The notes below the pieces were generated by a model that saw only the letters and a program-made list of their open reading frames with translations, did no database searches and was not told the origin of the DNA. This document shows, piece by piece, positions 10,214 to 18,633 of a DNA stretch of 64,000 nt. Each line of letters opens with the position of its first letter. Positions within the stretch are counted from its first letter, which is position 1. A program made the translations under genes and the position numbers. Origin of the DNA: Nocardioides terrae (GTDB lineage Bacteria; Actinomycetota; Actinomycetes; Propionibacteriales; Nocardioidaceae); NCBI RefSeq assembly GCF_900112345.1, contig NZ_FOLB01000002.1, forward strand, positions 186,001-250,000, given 5' to 3'.

Positions 10214-12223
10214 TCACCGGTAGAGCCTGAGGTCGGCGACGCTCCACCAGCTCCCCGAGGAGCCGGTCTGCGTCACCCGGACGAACCGTGCGCGGGTGGG
10301 GTGGACGTCGGCGTCGACGAGCTGCCCGGTCCCGGCGCCGCTCGCCACGTCACGCCACGTGACGCCGTCGTCGCTCACCGCGACCGCCCAGCCGCGCGGG
10401 TAGTCGCCGAGGTTGTCGCCCGCGTCGATCGCGACCCGGCGGAAGAGCGTGCGCCGCCCGAGGTCCACCGTGATCGACTGGCCGGGTGACTGGGCCGCGC
10501 CGCTCGACCAGCGGGTGGAGCCGTCCGCGTCGACGGCGAGGCCGGCCTCTGCCGCATCGGAGGTCGCGGTGGCGGTGGCGCTGTCGAGCGGGACCGGTCG
10601 CAGCGTCCGGCCGTGCCCGGCCGCGGACGCCGGCCAGGTGAAGGTCGCCAGGGCACCGCCGGGGAGGGTGTAGCCGAAGGACCGGTCGCCGCCGCGGCCG
10701 TCGACGCTGACGGCGAACGAGCGCGGGTCGTCGTTCTCGTTGTGGACGACGAGCACGGTGCTGCCGTCCGGGTTGCGGAACGCGACGTCCATGATCTGGC
10801 CGTTCCACCCGGTCGTCCCGAACGACGTCGAGCCGATCCGGACCGCGCCCTTGTCGACGAACTTCGACAGGTGACCGATCGTGTAGTACTCGGCGTTGCG
10901 GGACACCGACCCGTCGGGCGCCACGTCGAGCAGCCCCGTGCAGGTTTCGCAGCCGCCGAGGTGGGGACCGCCGTCGTGGTGCAGCACGAGGTTCCAGTCA
11001 CTGATCGTCCGCGCCCAGTTGCGAGTGACGCCGACCGTGATGGTCCGGGCGTGCCAGGTCAGCGTGCCGCGGAAGTACTGCTCCGGCGTGTCCGTCGCCC
11101 CGTGCGACCCGGAGCACTCGGTGAAGAAGACGTCCTTGCGCGGGAAGGCGTCGTGCAGCGCCGTCTGGGCGCTGGGGTCGCCGGCATAGCAGTGGTACGC
11201 CGTCCCGGCGACCCACCTCGCCGCCGGCGACCGCAGCAGCCGGTAGGGGTAGTCGGTCTCCGGGTCCTCCCCCGGCGGGGTGTCCGCGACGTCGTCCGGG
11301 TGCTCGGACCAGTTGTGGTCGTAGCCGAGGATCTTCGTGCGCGGGCTGACCCGCTGCAGCAACGGGCCGAGGCGCTCGATGACGGCCGCCTCCTGGCGCA
11401 CCGGCATGTCGGTGCCGGGGTAACCGCTCGGCGTACGGTTCTGCGGCTCGTTCTGCACCGTCAGGTAGTCGATCGGCACGCCGGCCCGGGTGTAGGCCCG
11501 CACGAACCGGGCCAGGTAGCGGGCGTAGGCGCGGTAGATGCGCGGGTCGTCGATCAGCCGGCCGCCGACCAGGGAGTCGCCCGTCTTCATCCAGGCGGGC
11601 GGGCTCCAGGGGCTGGCGACGATCGACAGCGTCGGGTTGAGCCGCCGGGCCAGCCGCAGCAGGGGCAGGATCTGCGCCTCGTCATGCCCGATCGAGAAGT
11701 GCCGCAGCGCGAAGTCGGTCTCTCCCGCCGGCACGTCGTCGTAGGTGTAGTGCTCGCCTGCAGCGGTGAAGTCCGAGGACCCGATCGGCTGGCGCAGGAA
11801 GCTCACGCCGATGCCGTCGTCGCGGCTGAAGAGCGACCGCATCGCCTCCGCCCGGGCCGCCGGGGTCAGCTCGTCGAGGACGGCCGCCGAGGAGTCGGTG
11901 AGGGCACCGCCGAACCCGACCATCCGCTGGTAGGTCTGCGTCGACTCGACGGTGATCGTGGTCAGCGCCGAGTCACCGTCCTCGAACGTGATCGGGTCCT
12001 GCGGGGCCAATCGCTGGGCTCCGTCAGGGGTCGTCATCCAGACGGAGACGGAGCCCGATGGCCGGCCGCCGTGGCCGCCGTGGCGGGCGTGGCCGGTGTG
12101 CGCGGCGCCGGCCTGTGCCGTGGATGTCGCCGTCGCCGGCGTCAGTGCCGCGAGTGTCGTGAGTGCCGTCGTGGTCGCGAGCGCCGCGCCCACGGCCGCG
12201 ATCCGCCGCGTCCTGGAGTTCAT
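10214..12223 (-). CDS. Secreted glycoside hydrolase family 30 enzyme with C-terminal F5/8 (discoidin) carbohydrate-binding domain
   Basis: A 669-residue exported glycosidase. A signal peptide (MNSRTRRIAAVGAALATTTA...) precedes a His/Gly-rich linker. The catalytic barrel shows the GH30 acid/base glutamate in YLTVQNEPQN (near residue 256) and the nucleophile glutamate in FFTECSGSHG (near residue 368). A beta-sandwich follows the barrel. The last 130 residues form a discoidin-type domain (VDADGSTRWSSG, TVDLGRRTLFRRVAID, VSDDGVTWRDVASG). GH30 enzymes cleave beta-glucosyl, beta-1,6-glucan or xylan linkages; the subfamily is not clear here. The start at 12223 has GAGGAGG seven bases upstream; the longer open frame to 12610 is antisense to the kinase gene. 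Confidence 0.93.
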   Translation of the reverse strand: MNSRTRRIAAVGAALATTTALTTLAALTPATATSTAQAGAAHTGHARHGGHGGRPSGSVSVWMTTPDGAQRLAPQDPITFEDGDSALTTITVESTQTYQRMVGFGGALTDSSAAVLDELTPAARAEAMRSLFSRDDGIGVSFLRQPIGSSDFTAAGEHYTYDDVPAGETDFALRHFSIGHDEAQILPLLRLARRLNPTLSIVASPWSPPAWMKTGDSLVGGRLIDDPRIYRAYARYLARFVRAYTRAGVPIDYLTVQNEPQNRTPSGYPGTDMPVRQEAAVIERLGPLLQRVSPRTKILGYDHNWSEHPDDVADTPPGEDPETDYPYRLLRSPAARWVAGTAYHCYAGDPSAQTALHDAFPRKDVFFTECSGSHGATDTPEQYFRGTLTWHARTITVGVTRNWARTISDWNLVLHHDGGPHLGGCETCTGLLDVAPDGSVSRNAEYYTIGHLSKFVDKGAVRIGSTSFGTTGWNGQIMDVAFRNPDGSTVLVVHNENDDPRSFAVSVDGRGGDRSFGYTLPGGALATFTWPASAAGHGRTLRPVPLDSATATATSDAAEAGLAVDADGSTRWSSGAAQSPGQSITVDLGRRTLFRRVAIDAGDNLGDYPRGWAVAVSDDGVTWRDVASGAGTGQLVDADVHPTRARFVRVTQTGSSGSWWSVADLRLYR

Positions 12224-12311
12224 CCCGAGTCCTCCTCGCCGAGCCGTTCCCAGGAACGTAGCGCGGGGAGGTGACGACCGCCACAGGTCGGTCGCGGCAG
12301 GATGTCGGTCC

Positions 12312-12965
12312 ATGAGCGATGCCGCGCCCGACGTCGTGTCCGGCCTCGACGCCGCGGTCGCCCGCGCCCACTCGCTCGCCGGCCCACGGCGGGTCCTGCT
12401 GGGCGTCGCAGGTGCGCCGGGGGCGGGCAAGACCACGTTGGTCGAGGCTCTGCTCGAGCGGCTGGGTGCGGGGCCGCCGTACGGTCCGGACACCGTCGCG
12501 CACCTGCCCATGGACGGCTTCCACCTCGCCGACGCGCAGCTCGAGCGTCTGGGACTGCTCGACCGCAAGGGCGCGCCGGAGACGTTCGACGTGGACGGGT
12601 ACGTCGCCACCCTCGCCCGGCTCCGGGCCGAGCCGGACCGCCCGGTCTACGCACCGGGGTTCGAGCGCACCCTCGAGCAGCCGATCGCGGCGGCGGTCGC
12701 CGTCGAGCCGACGGCGCGGCTGGTGATCACCGAGGGCAACTACCTGCTGCTCGGCGAGGGCGGCTGGGAGCGGGTCGCGGGAATGCTCGACGAGGTCTGG
12801 TTCGTCGATCCGCCGGCCGACCGGGTGCGGCGCCTGGTGGCGCGCCACGAGCAGTTCGGGAAGAGTCCCGACGCCGCCCGGGCGTGGGTGGAGACCGTCG
12901 ACGAGCCCAACGCGGCCCTGGTCGAGGCGACCAGGACCGTGGCGGACGCGGTCGTCCGGCTCTGA
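12312..12965 (+). CDS. P-loop nucleoside/nucleotide kinase family protein (uridine/pantothenate kinase-like)
   Basis: Soluble 217-residue ATP-binding protein. Walker A is GAPGAGKTT (residues 34-42), followed by the substrate-side motifs PMDGFHLADAQLERLG and VITEGNYLLL and a lid-like RRLVARHEQFGKS. This pattern marks the group often annotated as fructose-import or uridine/pantothenate-kinase-like, of uncertain substrate. A nucleoside, sugar or cofactor precursor kinase is most likely. It is divergent from the glycosidase gene (88 bp apart), which could hint at carbohydrate use, but this is weak. A weak AGGA lies before the ATG at 12312. Confidence 0.82.
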   Translation: MSDAAPDVVSGLDAAVARAHSLAGPRRVLLGVAGAPGAGKTTLVEALLERLGAGPPYGPDTVAHLPMDGFHLADAQLERLGLLDRKGAPETFDVDGYVATLARLRAEPDRPVYAPGFERTLEQPIAAAVAVEPTARLVITEGNYLLLGEGGWERVAGMLDEVWFVDPPADRVRRLVARHEQFGKSPDAARAWVETVDEPNAALVEATRTVADAVVRL

Positions 12966-13052
12966 CTCCGCCTACTTCCGCCGGCGTCGGTTGCGCCGAG
13001 AGCCGCGACGTCCTGCGCAGTGGCTGCCCGGGCCGCCGGATCGTCGGACGTC

Positions 13053-14573
13053 CTAGCTCGCGCCGGGGCGCGACATCGACCTCCTCGTCGCCAGCCACCC
13101 GAGCACCGCGGTCACGACGAGCAGCACCAGGCCGCCGGTCGCGGCGACGTGAAGCCCGTGGACGTACGCCGACCGGGCGGCCGCGACCACCGCCTCGGCG
13201 ACCGGCGCGGGCAACTCCCGGGCGGCCGCCAGCGCACCCGGCAGCGACTCGCGCGCGGCCGTCCCCAAGACGCCCGCGGGCAGGCCGGAGCCGGCGGACA
13301 CCCGGTAGGCGGCAGCCCCGAGGCTGCCGAGGACGGCGATACCCAGCGCACCGCCGAGCTCGGTGGCCGCCTCGGAGACCGCCGACCCGACGCCGGCCTG
13401 CTCCGGCTCGAGCGCGCCGAGCAGCCGTTCCCCCGCGACCGCCATCACGCTGACCATCCCGACGGCGAGCACGGCCGCGCCGGCGAGGACGAGCCAGAGG
13501 CTGTCGGTGCCCGCGCGGGTCAGGATCAGGAAGCCACCGGCCCCGACCAGCAGGCCGCCGGTGGCGACACGACGAGCGCCGAGACGTCCGGCCAGGGCGG
13601 TGGCGGTCGGAGCGGCCGCCCCGACGAGCACCGTCGGCGCGAGCGCCCACAGCGCGGCCTCCAGCGCCGACTTGCCCAGCACCAGCTGGAGGTAGGCGGT
13701 CATGAACACCGCGTTGCCCACGATCGCGAAGGTGGCGACCGCGTTCGCGGCGACGGCCGCGGTGTAGCGGCGGTTGCGCAGCAGACCGGGCGGCAGCAGC
13801 GGGTGTCGGTGGGTCAGCTGCCGGCGGACGAAGAGAGCGCCGACGACGAGCCCGGCGCCGATGAGGAGCGGCCAGCGCACGGCGAGGCCGTGCGCCGCCC
13901 ACTCCTTCACGCCGTAGACCGTCGGCAGCACCGCGGCCAGCGACATCACCACGCTGGTGACGTCGAACGGCACGCCGCGACGGGCGGGCGTGGCCGGCAG
14001 CAGCACCGGCCCGACGAGGAGCAGCAGCGCCATCGCGGGGAGGTTGACCAGGAACACCGAGCCCCACCAGAAGTGGTCGAGCAGGAAGCCGCCGAGCACC
14101 GGGCCGAGGCCGATCCCGCCGGTCATCACGGCCGTCCACACCGCGACGGCCCGCGCGCGCTCGCGCTCGTGGTGAAACATCGTCCGGACCATCGCCAGCG
14201 TCGACGGCATCAGCGTCGCGCCGGCGATTCCGAGGACGGCGCGGGCCGCGATCAGGGCACCGGCGCTGCCGGCGTACGCCGCGGCCAGCGACGTCGCGCT
14301 GAAGCAGGCCGCACCGATCAGCAGCACCCGCTTGGCGCCGAGCCGGTCGGCCACCGCGCCCATCGTGATCAGCAGGCCGGCGAGCACGAACCCGTAGATG
14401 TCGAAGATCCAGAGCTGCTGCGCCGCCGAGGCGTGCAGCTCGGCGGTGATCGCAGGGACCGCGAAGTAGAGCACCGAGACGTCCATCGAGACCAGCAGCA
14501 GCGGCAGCGCCAGGACGGCCAGCGCCATCCACTCCCGTCGTCCGGCTCCCACCTGCGGGGCGATCGTGGTCAT
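13053..14573 (-). CDS. MFS transporter, DHA2 drug efflux type, divergent from a TetR regulator
   Basis: Membrane protein of 506 residues with about 14 hydrophobic helices. It contains the early MDVSVLYFAVPAI helix, the loop motif GAVADRLGAKRVLL, and the antiporter-type motif VMTGGIGLGPVLGGFLLD. It probably exports drugs or toxic compounds using the proton gradient. The start is ATG 14573, with AGGAG five bases upstream; the frame is open to 14702, but that part overlaps the regulator gene. It is back-to-back with a TetR gene across a 107-bp region that contains a clear operator candidate, so TetR repression with induction by the pump substrate is likely. Confidence 0.9.
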   Translation of the reverse strand: MTTIAPQVGAGRREWMALAVLALPLLLVSMDVSVLYFAVPAITAELHASAAQQLWIFDIYGFVLAGLLITMGAVADRLGAKRVLLIGAACFSATSLAAAYAGSAGALIAARAVLGIAGATLMPSTLAMVRTMFHHERERARAVAVWTAVMTGGIGLGPVLGGFLLDHFWWGSVFLVNLPAMALLLLVGPVLLPATPARRGVPFDVTSVVMSLAAVLPTVYGVKEWAAHGLAVRWPLLIGAGLVVGALFVRRQLTHRHPLLPPGLLRNRRYTAAVAANAVATFAIVGNAVFMTAYLQLVLGKSALEAALWALAPTVLVGAAAPTATALAGRLGARRVATGGLLVGAGGFLILTRAGTDSLWLVLAGAAVLAVGMVSVMAVAGERLLGALEPEQAGVGSAVSEAATELGGALGIAVLGSLGAAAYRVSAGSGLPAGVLGTAARESLPGALAAARELPAPVAEAVVAAARSAYVHGLHVAATGGLVLLVVTAVLGWLATRRSMSRPGAS

Positions 14574-14599
14574 GTCCACTCCTCTGCATATGCAATAAA

Positions 14600-14618
14600 C
14601 TGTTTTCGAACTAAACAG
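14600..14618. promoter_or_regulatory. Putative TetR operator between the efflux gene and its regulator
   Basis: Inverted repeat CTGTTT-TCGAACT-AAACAG in an AT-rich stretch (14585-14625) that stands out against the GC-rich surroundings. It lies 27 bp upstream of the efflux gene start and 62 bp upstream of the regulator start. TetR dimers bind 15-20 bp palindromes at this kind of divergent junction, so both genes could be repressed from one site. Confidence 0.6.
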
Positions 14619-14680
14619 AAGGTAGAGCGGAACTGTGTACGATGCAAGCGGTTTTGGCTGGACGAGATCGAGGGAGGACG

Positions 14681-15400
14681 ATGAGCGAGCTGGAGGCGCC
14701 ACGCGCCGTACGCGCTCTGTGGGCCGGGAGCAGCGACGCTCCCCGTCGCGGCCCCAAGCCGGCCATGTCGGTCCCGGCCATCGCCGAGGCCGCCGTCACG
14801 CTGGCCGACGAGCAGGGTCTCGACGCCGTGTCCATGTCGTCGGTCGCGAAGCGGCTGGGCTTCACGGCGATGTCCCTCTACCGGTACGTCGACACGAAGG
14901 ACGACCTGCTGCAGGTGATGCTCGACCGCGCCTATGGTCCGGTGACCGTCGCCACCGATCCCGATGCCGACTGGCGGGCGGCGGCGGGCGACTGGGCACG
15001 GGCGCTCCTCGGCCGCTGCCAGGCGCATCCCTGGGTGGTCGACGTGCGGATGTCGTCGCCGCCGCTCACACCCAACAGCGTCGCCTGGATGGACGCGGGC
15101 CTGCGGGCGCTGAGCGGCACTGGCCTGCCGCCGCAGCAGGTCGCCTCGTCACTGCTGATGGTCGACAGCTATGTGCGCAGCCACGTGCGGCTCCTGAAGG
15201 AGTACAGCCCGGACGGCCTGGCGGCCTGGTCGACCCGGCTCCGCGGCGTCATCGACCCCGGCGCCACGCCGGCCGTCTGGGAGGCGCTCCAGGCCGAGGT
15301 CTTCGACGACGCACCCGCCGACGAGCCGTGGCCGTCGGACGACTTCACGTTCGGGCTCGAGATCGTGCTCGGCGGCATCCAGCAGCTGGTCGACCCCTAG
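14681..15400 (+). CDS. TetR family transcriptional regulator
   Basis: A 239-residue repressor with an N-terminal helix-turn-helix (about residues 28-75): PAIAEAAVTLADEQGLDAVS, then SSVAKRLGFTAMSLYRYV and DTKDDLLQVMLD, typical of TetR. The C-terminal half resembles TetR_C regions of efflux regulators (WRAAAGDWARALLGRCQAHPW). Start ATG 14681 is preferred because GGGAGG lies just upstream and a -10-like TACGAT overlaps the earlier in-frame ATG at 14642. It probably represses the divergent MFS pump and itself. Its TAG stop overlaps the stop codon of the convergent methyltransferase gene in the shared CTAG. Confidence 0.92.
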   Translation: MSELEAPRAVRALWAGSSDAPRRGPKPAMSVPAIAEAAVTLADEQGLDAVSMSSVAKRLGFTAMSLYRYVDTKDDLLQVMLDRAYGPVTVATDPDADWRAAAGDWARALLGRCQAHPWVVDVRMSSPPLTPNSVAWMDAGLRALSGTGLPPQQVASSLLMVDSYVRSHVRLLKEYSPDGLAAWSTRLRGVIDPGATPAVWEALQAEVFDDAPADEPWPSDDFTFGLEIVLGGIQQLVDP

Positions 15401-16110
15401 CCCCGCCAGGTCTCGTCGGACGAGAGGTCCGCGTGCTCGCGGACCCAGGCGTGCATCGCGATCGCGGCGGCCGCAGAGGCGTTGATCGACCGGGTGGAGC
15501 CGAACTGCGCGATCGAGAACGTCGCGTCGCAGGCCTCCCGGGCGGCCTCGGAGAGGCCGGGGCCCTCCTGCCCGAAGAGGAAGCAGACGTCCCGCGGGAC
15601 CGCCATGGTCTCGAGGTGCAGCGAGCCCGGCAGGTTGTCGATCCCGAGCAGCCGCACCCCGCGCTCGTGCAGGTGGGCGGCGAGCGCCGGGACGTCGAGA
15701 TGGTGCCGGATGTGCTGGTAGCGGTCGGTCACCATCGCGCCGCGACGGTTCCAGCGGCGGTTGCCGACGATGTGCACCTCGGCCGCCAGGAACGCGTTCG
15801 CGGTCCGCACGATCGTCCCGATGTTGAAGTCGTGCTGCCAGTTCTCGATCGCGACGTGGAAGCCGTGCCGCCGGGTGTCGAGGTCGGCGACGATCGCCTC
15901 CATCGACCAGTAGCGGTAGCGGTCGACGACGTTGCGCCGGTCGCCGTGCTCGAGCAGGTCGGGGTCGTAGCGGGGGTCGTCCGGCCACTCCTCGCGGCCG
16001 CCCGGCCAAGGCCCGACACCGACCTCGGCGGGACCGTGCGGCATCGGGTCGTACGGCGCCCGGGCGGTGTCCGGATCGGCCGCACCGGGCGGGTCGTCGT
16101 ACTCGCGCAC
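15397..16110 (-). CDS. TrmH/SpoU family RNA 2'-O-methyltransferase
   Basis: Cytosolic S-adenosylmethionine-dependent enzyme of 237 residues that methylates the 2'-hydroxyl of a ribose in tRNA or rRNA. The three SPOUT motifs are visible: FNIGTIVRTANAF, LFGQEGPGLS and the knotted FGSTRSINASAAAAIA. A Pro/Asp-rich N-terminal extension precedes the domain. The start is placed at GTG 16110, because TACCCT on the minus strand (16123-16118) ends 7 nt before it, suggesting a leaderless mRNA. A GTG at 16116 is the alternative. The frame is open to 16464, but that part is antisense to the DedA gene. The specific RNA target cannot be told. Confidence 0.88.
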   Translation of the reverse strand: MREYDDPPGAADPDTARAPYDPMPHGPAEVGVGPWPGGREEWPDDPRYDPDLLEHGDRRNVVDRYRYWSMEAIVADLDTRRHGFHVAIENWQHDFNIGTIVRTANAFLAAEVHIVGNRRWNRRGAMVTDRYQHIRHHLDVPALAAHLHERGVRLLGIDNLPGSLHLETMAVPRDVCFLFGQEGPGLSEAAREACDATFSIAQFGSTRSINASAAAAIAMHAWVREHADLSSDETWRG

Positions 16111-16189
16111 GCGCACGAGGGTAGAGGTCTTTGCGTGAACAGTCCGTAACGATGGAGCGGCAGTCGTCCCCGGCAGGTACCGTGAGCAC

Positions 16190-16885
16190 GTGCTCCTCGA
16201 CCTGATCCAGCCGCTTCTGCTCGGCATGAAGTGGATGGACCCCGACTGGCTGCTCAGCACCTTCGGCTCCGCGCTGTTCTGGCTCAGCCTCGCCATCATC
16301 TTCGTCGAGTGCGGACTGTTCTTCCCGTTCCTGCCCGGCGACACCCTGCTCTTCGCGATGGGGCTCTTCATCGGGACCGACCGGGTGGACATCGTCCCGG
16401 GCGGCCACGGCGTCGACCTCGTGGTCGCGCTGCTGCTCTTCGTCGCCGCAGCGTTCGCGGGCAACGTCGCGGGCTACGAGATCGGTCGCCGGATCGGGCC
16501 GCGCATCTACGAGCACGACGGCAGGCTCCTCAAGCGCAAATACCTCGAGCAGACCTCGACCTTCTTCGACGAGCACGGCTCGAAGGCGCTGGTCATCGGA
16601 AGGTTCGTACCGTTCGTGCGGACGTTCATCACGCTCGTGGCCGGCGTGACTCGGATGGACCGCACCAAGTTCTTCGTCTGGAGCGCCGTCGGCGCGGCGC
16701 TCTGGACCGCCAGCATCACGCTGCTCGGCTACTTCCTCGGCCGCTCGGTCCCGTGGCTCGGCGACAACATCGACTACGTGACGATCGGGCTGCTGCTCCT
16801 CACCGTCGTCCCGATCGCCATCGAGCTGCGCCGCCGCAAGAAGCGCGAGCGTCACGCGAAGAGGCAGCCCCAGCAGGTCCCCTGA
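16190..16885 (+). CDS. DedA family membrane protein
   Basis: A 231-residue integral membrane protein of the DedA/VTT superfamily, whose members are implicated in moving polyprenyl-phosphate or phospholipids across the membrane. Characteristic parts are FVECGLFFPFLPGDTLLF near the N-terminus, AGNVAGYEIGRRIGPRIY, and the conserved GRFVPFVRTFITLVAGVTRM segment with its functional arginines. The C-terminus is a basic cytoplasmic tail (RRRKKRERHAKR). The GTG start at 16190 has TACCGT ending 6 nt upstream and no clear ribosome binding site, again a leaderless pattern. Confidence 0.92.
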   Translation: MLLDLIQPLLLGMKWMDPDWLLSTFGSALFWLSLAIIFVECGLFFPFLPGDTLLFAMGLFIGTDRVDIVPGGHGVDLVVALLLFVAAAFAGNVAGYEIGRRIGPRIYEHDGRLLKRKYLEQTSTFFDEHGSKALVIGRFVPFVRTFITLVAGVTRMDRTKFFVWSAVGAALWTASITLLGYFLGRSVPWLGDNIDYVTIGLLLLTVVPIAIELRRRKKRERHAKRQPQQVP

Positions 16886-16899
16886 CCGGCGAGCTCCGC

Positions 16900-17430
16900 T
16901 CAGGAGCTGACCGCGTCGAGCTCTGCTCGGGTGAGCACCGAACGGATCTCGAGGTCCACGTCGCGCAGCGACTCCCCCGGCTGCGGCGAGCGGTCGATCG
17001 CGCAGACGACCGTGTCGATGACCGCGCCGGCCGGCCGCAGCGCGTGGACGGCGTCCCGCACGGCTCCGCCCGAGGTGATCACGTCCTCGATCAGCGTCAC
17101 GCGGCGGCCGTCGACGTCAGGACCCTCGGCCAGCTTCGCGGTGCCGTACTCCTTGGCCTTCTTGCGGATGAAGACCACCGGGATGCCCGTTCTGGCCGAG
17201 ACCATCGTCGCGATCGGGATGCCGCCCATCTCCAGGGCGCCGAGCAGCTCGGTGCCCTCGGGCAGCAGCGCGACCATCTGCGCGGCGACCCGGTCGAGCA
17301 GCGCCGGCTGGGCCTCGAAGAGGTACTTGTCGAAGTAGGTGTCGCTCACCTGGCCGGAGCGGAGCGTGAACTCCCCGTGCAGGCGGCAGGTGGCGTCGAT
17401 GTCGGCGGCGAGGGTCGCGTCCGTGGTCAC
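16900..17430 (-). CDS. pyrE: Orotate phosphoribosyltransferase
   Basis: Transfers the phosphoribosyl group of PRPP to orotate, giving OMP, in the fifth step of pyrimidine synthesis. The 176-residue protein has the PRPP-binding motif VTLIEDVITSGGA, the N-terminal LRSGQVSDTYFDKY segment and the catalytic-loop KKAKEYGTAKLAEG. It is shorter than many PyrE enzymes, which is common in actinobacteria. The GTG start at 17430 has TAGCCT ending 6 nt upstream on the minus strand (17442-17437). Only 42 bp separate it from the divergent aminotransferase, which has its own -10. Confidence 0.93.
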   Translation of the reverse strand: MTTDATLAADIDATCRLHGEFTLRSGQVSDTYFDKYLFEAQPALLDRVAAQMVALLPEGTELLGALEMGGIPIATMVSARTGIPVVFIRKKAKEYGTAKLAEGPDVDGRRVTLIEDVITSGGAVRDAVHALRPAGAVIDTVVCAIDRSPQPGESLRDVDLEIRSVLTRAELDAVSS

Positions 17431-17436
17431 GGCCCC

Positions 17437-17466
17437 AGGCTAGTGACATCGGCGGCGCACTAGGTT
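17437..17466. promoter_or_regulatory. Compact divergent promoters for pyrE and the aminotransferase
   Basis: TAGCCT on the minus strand (17442-17437) and TAGGTT on the plus strand (17461-17466) each end exactly 6 nt before a GTG start. Both transcripts would be leaderless, and the two -35 regions must overlap the opposite promoter, so the promoters may compete. Confidence 0.5.
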
Positions 17467-17472
17467 GGGTGG

Positions 17473-18633
17473 GTGATCGCCTCCCGCCTGCAGGGCATCC
17501 CGCCCACGATCTTCACGACGATGTCCGCGCTCGCGGTGCGGACCGGAGCGGTCAACCTCGGGCAGGGGTTCCCGGACGTCGACGGCCCGCCCGACGTGGT
17601 CGCGCAGGCGGTCGCGGCGCTCGAGGGCGGCGCCAACCAGTACGCCCCCGGGCCCGGCGTACCTTCCCTGCGGCAGGCGGTCGCCGAGCACCAGCGGCGT
17701 CACTACGGGCTCGACTGGGACCCCGACGGCGAGGTCGTGGTGACGACCGGCGCCACCGAGGCGATCGCGGGAGCGACCCTCGGCCTGGTCGAGCCGGGTG
17801 ACGAGGTGGTCGTGCTCGAGCCCTACTACGACTCCTACGTCGCGATGCTCCAGATGGCGGGAGCCGTACGCCGTCCGGTGACCCTGCACGCGCCGGACTT
17901 CCGTCTCGACGCCGACGCACTGCGTGCCGCTGTGACCCCTCGGACGAGGTTCGTGCTGCTCAACTCCCCGCACAACCCGACCGGGACGGTGCTCTCCCGC
18001 GCCGAGCTGTCCGCGGTCGCCGAGCTGGCCGTCGAGCACGACCTGACCGTGATCACCGACGAGGTCTACGAGCACCTCACCTTCGACGTCGAGCACGTGC
18101 CGATCGCGACCCTGCCCGGGATGGCGACGCGGACGCTCACGATCTCCTCGATCGGGAAGTCCTACTCCTTCACCGGCTGGAAGATCGGTTGGGCGACCGG
18201 CCCTGCGCACCTGGTCGGTGCCCTCCTGGCCGCCAAGCAGTGGCTGACGTTCACCTCCGGGGCGCCGCTGCAACCGGCGGCGGCCTACGCGCTGACCTCC
18301 GCCGCCGACTTCCCGAAGCAGCTGGCCGCGTCGCTGCACGAACGGCGCGACCTGCTCCTCACCGGGCTGGCCGAGGCGGGCCTGCCGACCCCCACCCCGG
18401 ACGGCACCTACTTCGCGGTCAGCGACATCACCCACCTGGGTTGGGCCGACGCGACGGAGTTCTGCCTCGCCCTGCCCGAGCGGGCCGGCGTGGTCGGCAT
18501 CCCCGTGCAGGCGTTCTACACCGACCACCCCGATGCCGGCCGGCAGCTGGTGCGGTGGACCTTCTGCAAGCGGCCCGAGGTGCTGGCCGAGGCGGTCGGC
18601 CGGCTGACCGCGGCCGACCTCAGCGCCCGCTGA
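17473..18633 (+). CDS. PLP-dependent aminotransferase, class I/II
   Basis: Cytosolic 386-residue fold-type I aminotransferase. The N-terminus shows VNLGQGFPDVDGPP, followed by the cofactor-binding TGATEAIAGATLGL, NSPHNPTGTV, DEVYEHLTFD and the PLP lysine in SSIGKSYSFTGWKIGW. The sequence sits in the group that includes methionine/kynurenine aminotransferases and the actinobacterial succinyldiaminopimelate aminotransferase DapC; which reaction it runs is not decided by sequence. GTG 17473 follows a TAGGTT -10 by 6 nt. The last 14 bases overlap the 3' end of the convergent membrane-protein gene. Confidence 0.9.
   Translation: MIASRLQGIPPTIFTTMSALAVRTGAVNLGQGFPDVDGPPDVVAQAVAALEGGANQYAPGPGVPSLRQAVAEHQRRHYGLDWDPDGEVVVTTGATEAIAGATLGLVEPGDEVVVLEPYYDSYVAMLQMAGAVRRPVTLHAPDFRLDADALRAAVTPRTRFVLLNSPHNPTGTVLSRAELSAVAELAVEHDLTVITDEVYEHLTFDVEHVPIATLPGMATRTLTISSIGKSYSFTGWKIGWATGPAHLVGALLAAKQWLTFTSGAPLQPAAAYALTSAADFPKQLAASLHERRDLLLTGLAEAGLPTPTPDGTYFAVSDITHLGWADATEFCLALPERAGVVGIPVQAFYTDHPDAGRQLVRWTFCKRPEVLAEAVGRLTAADLSAR

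Noticed and set aside
13003..13052. GACGTCCT/GTCGGACGTCC sequence after the kinase gene, similar to the fba terminator
   Set aside because: The two halves do not pair into a clean hairpin, so it was not called a terminator or repeat member.
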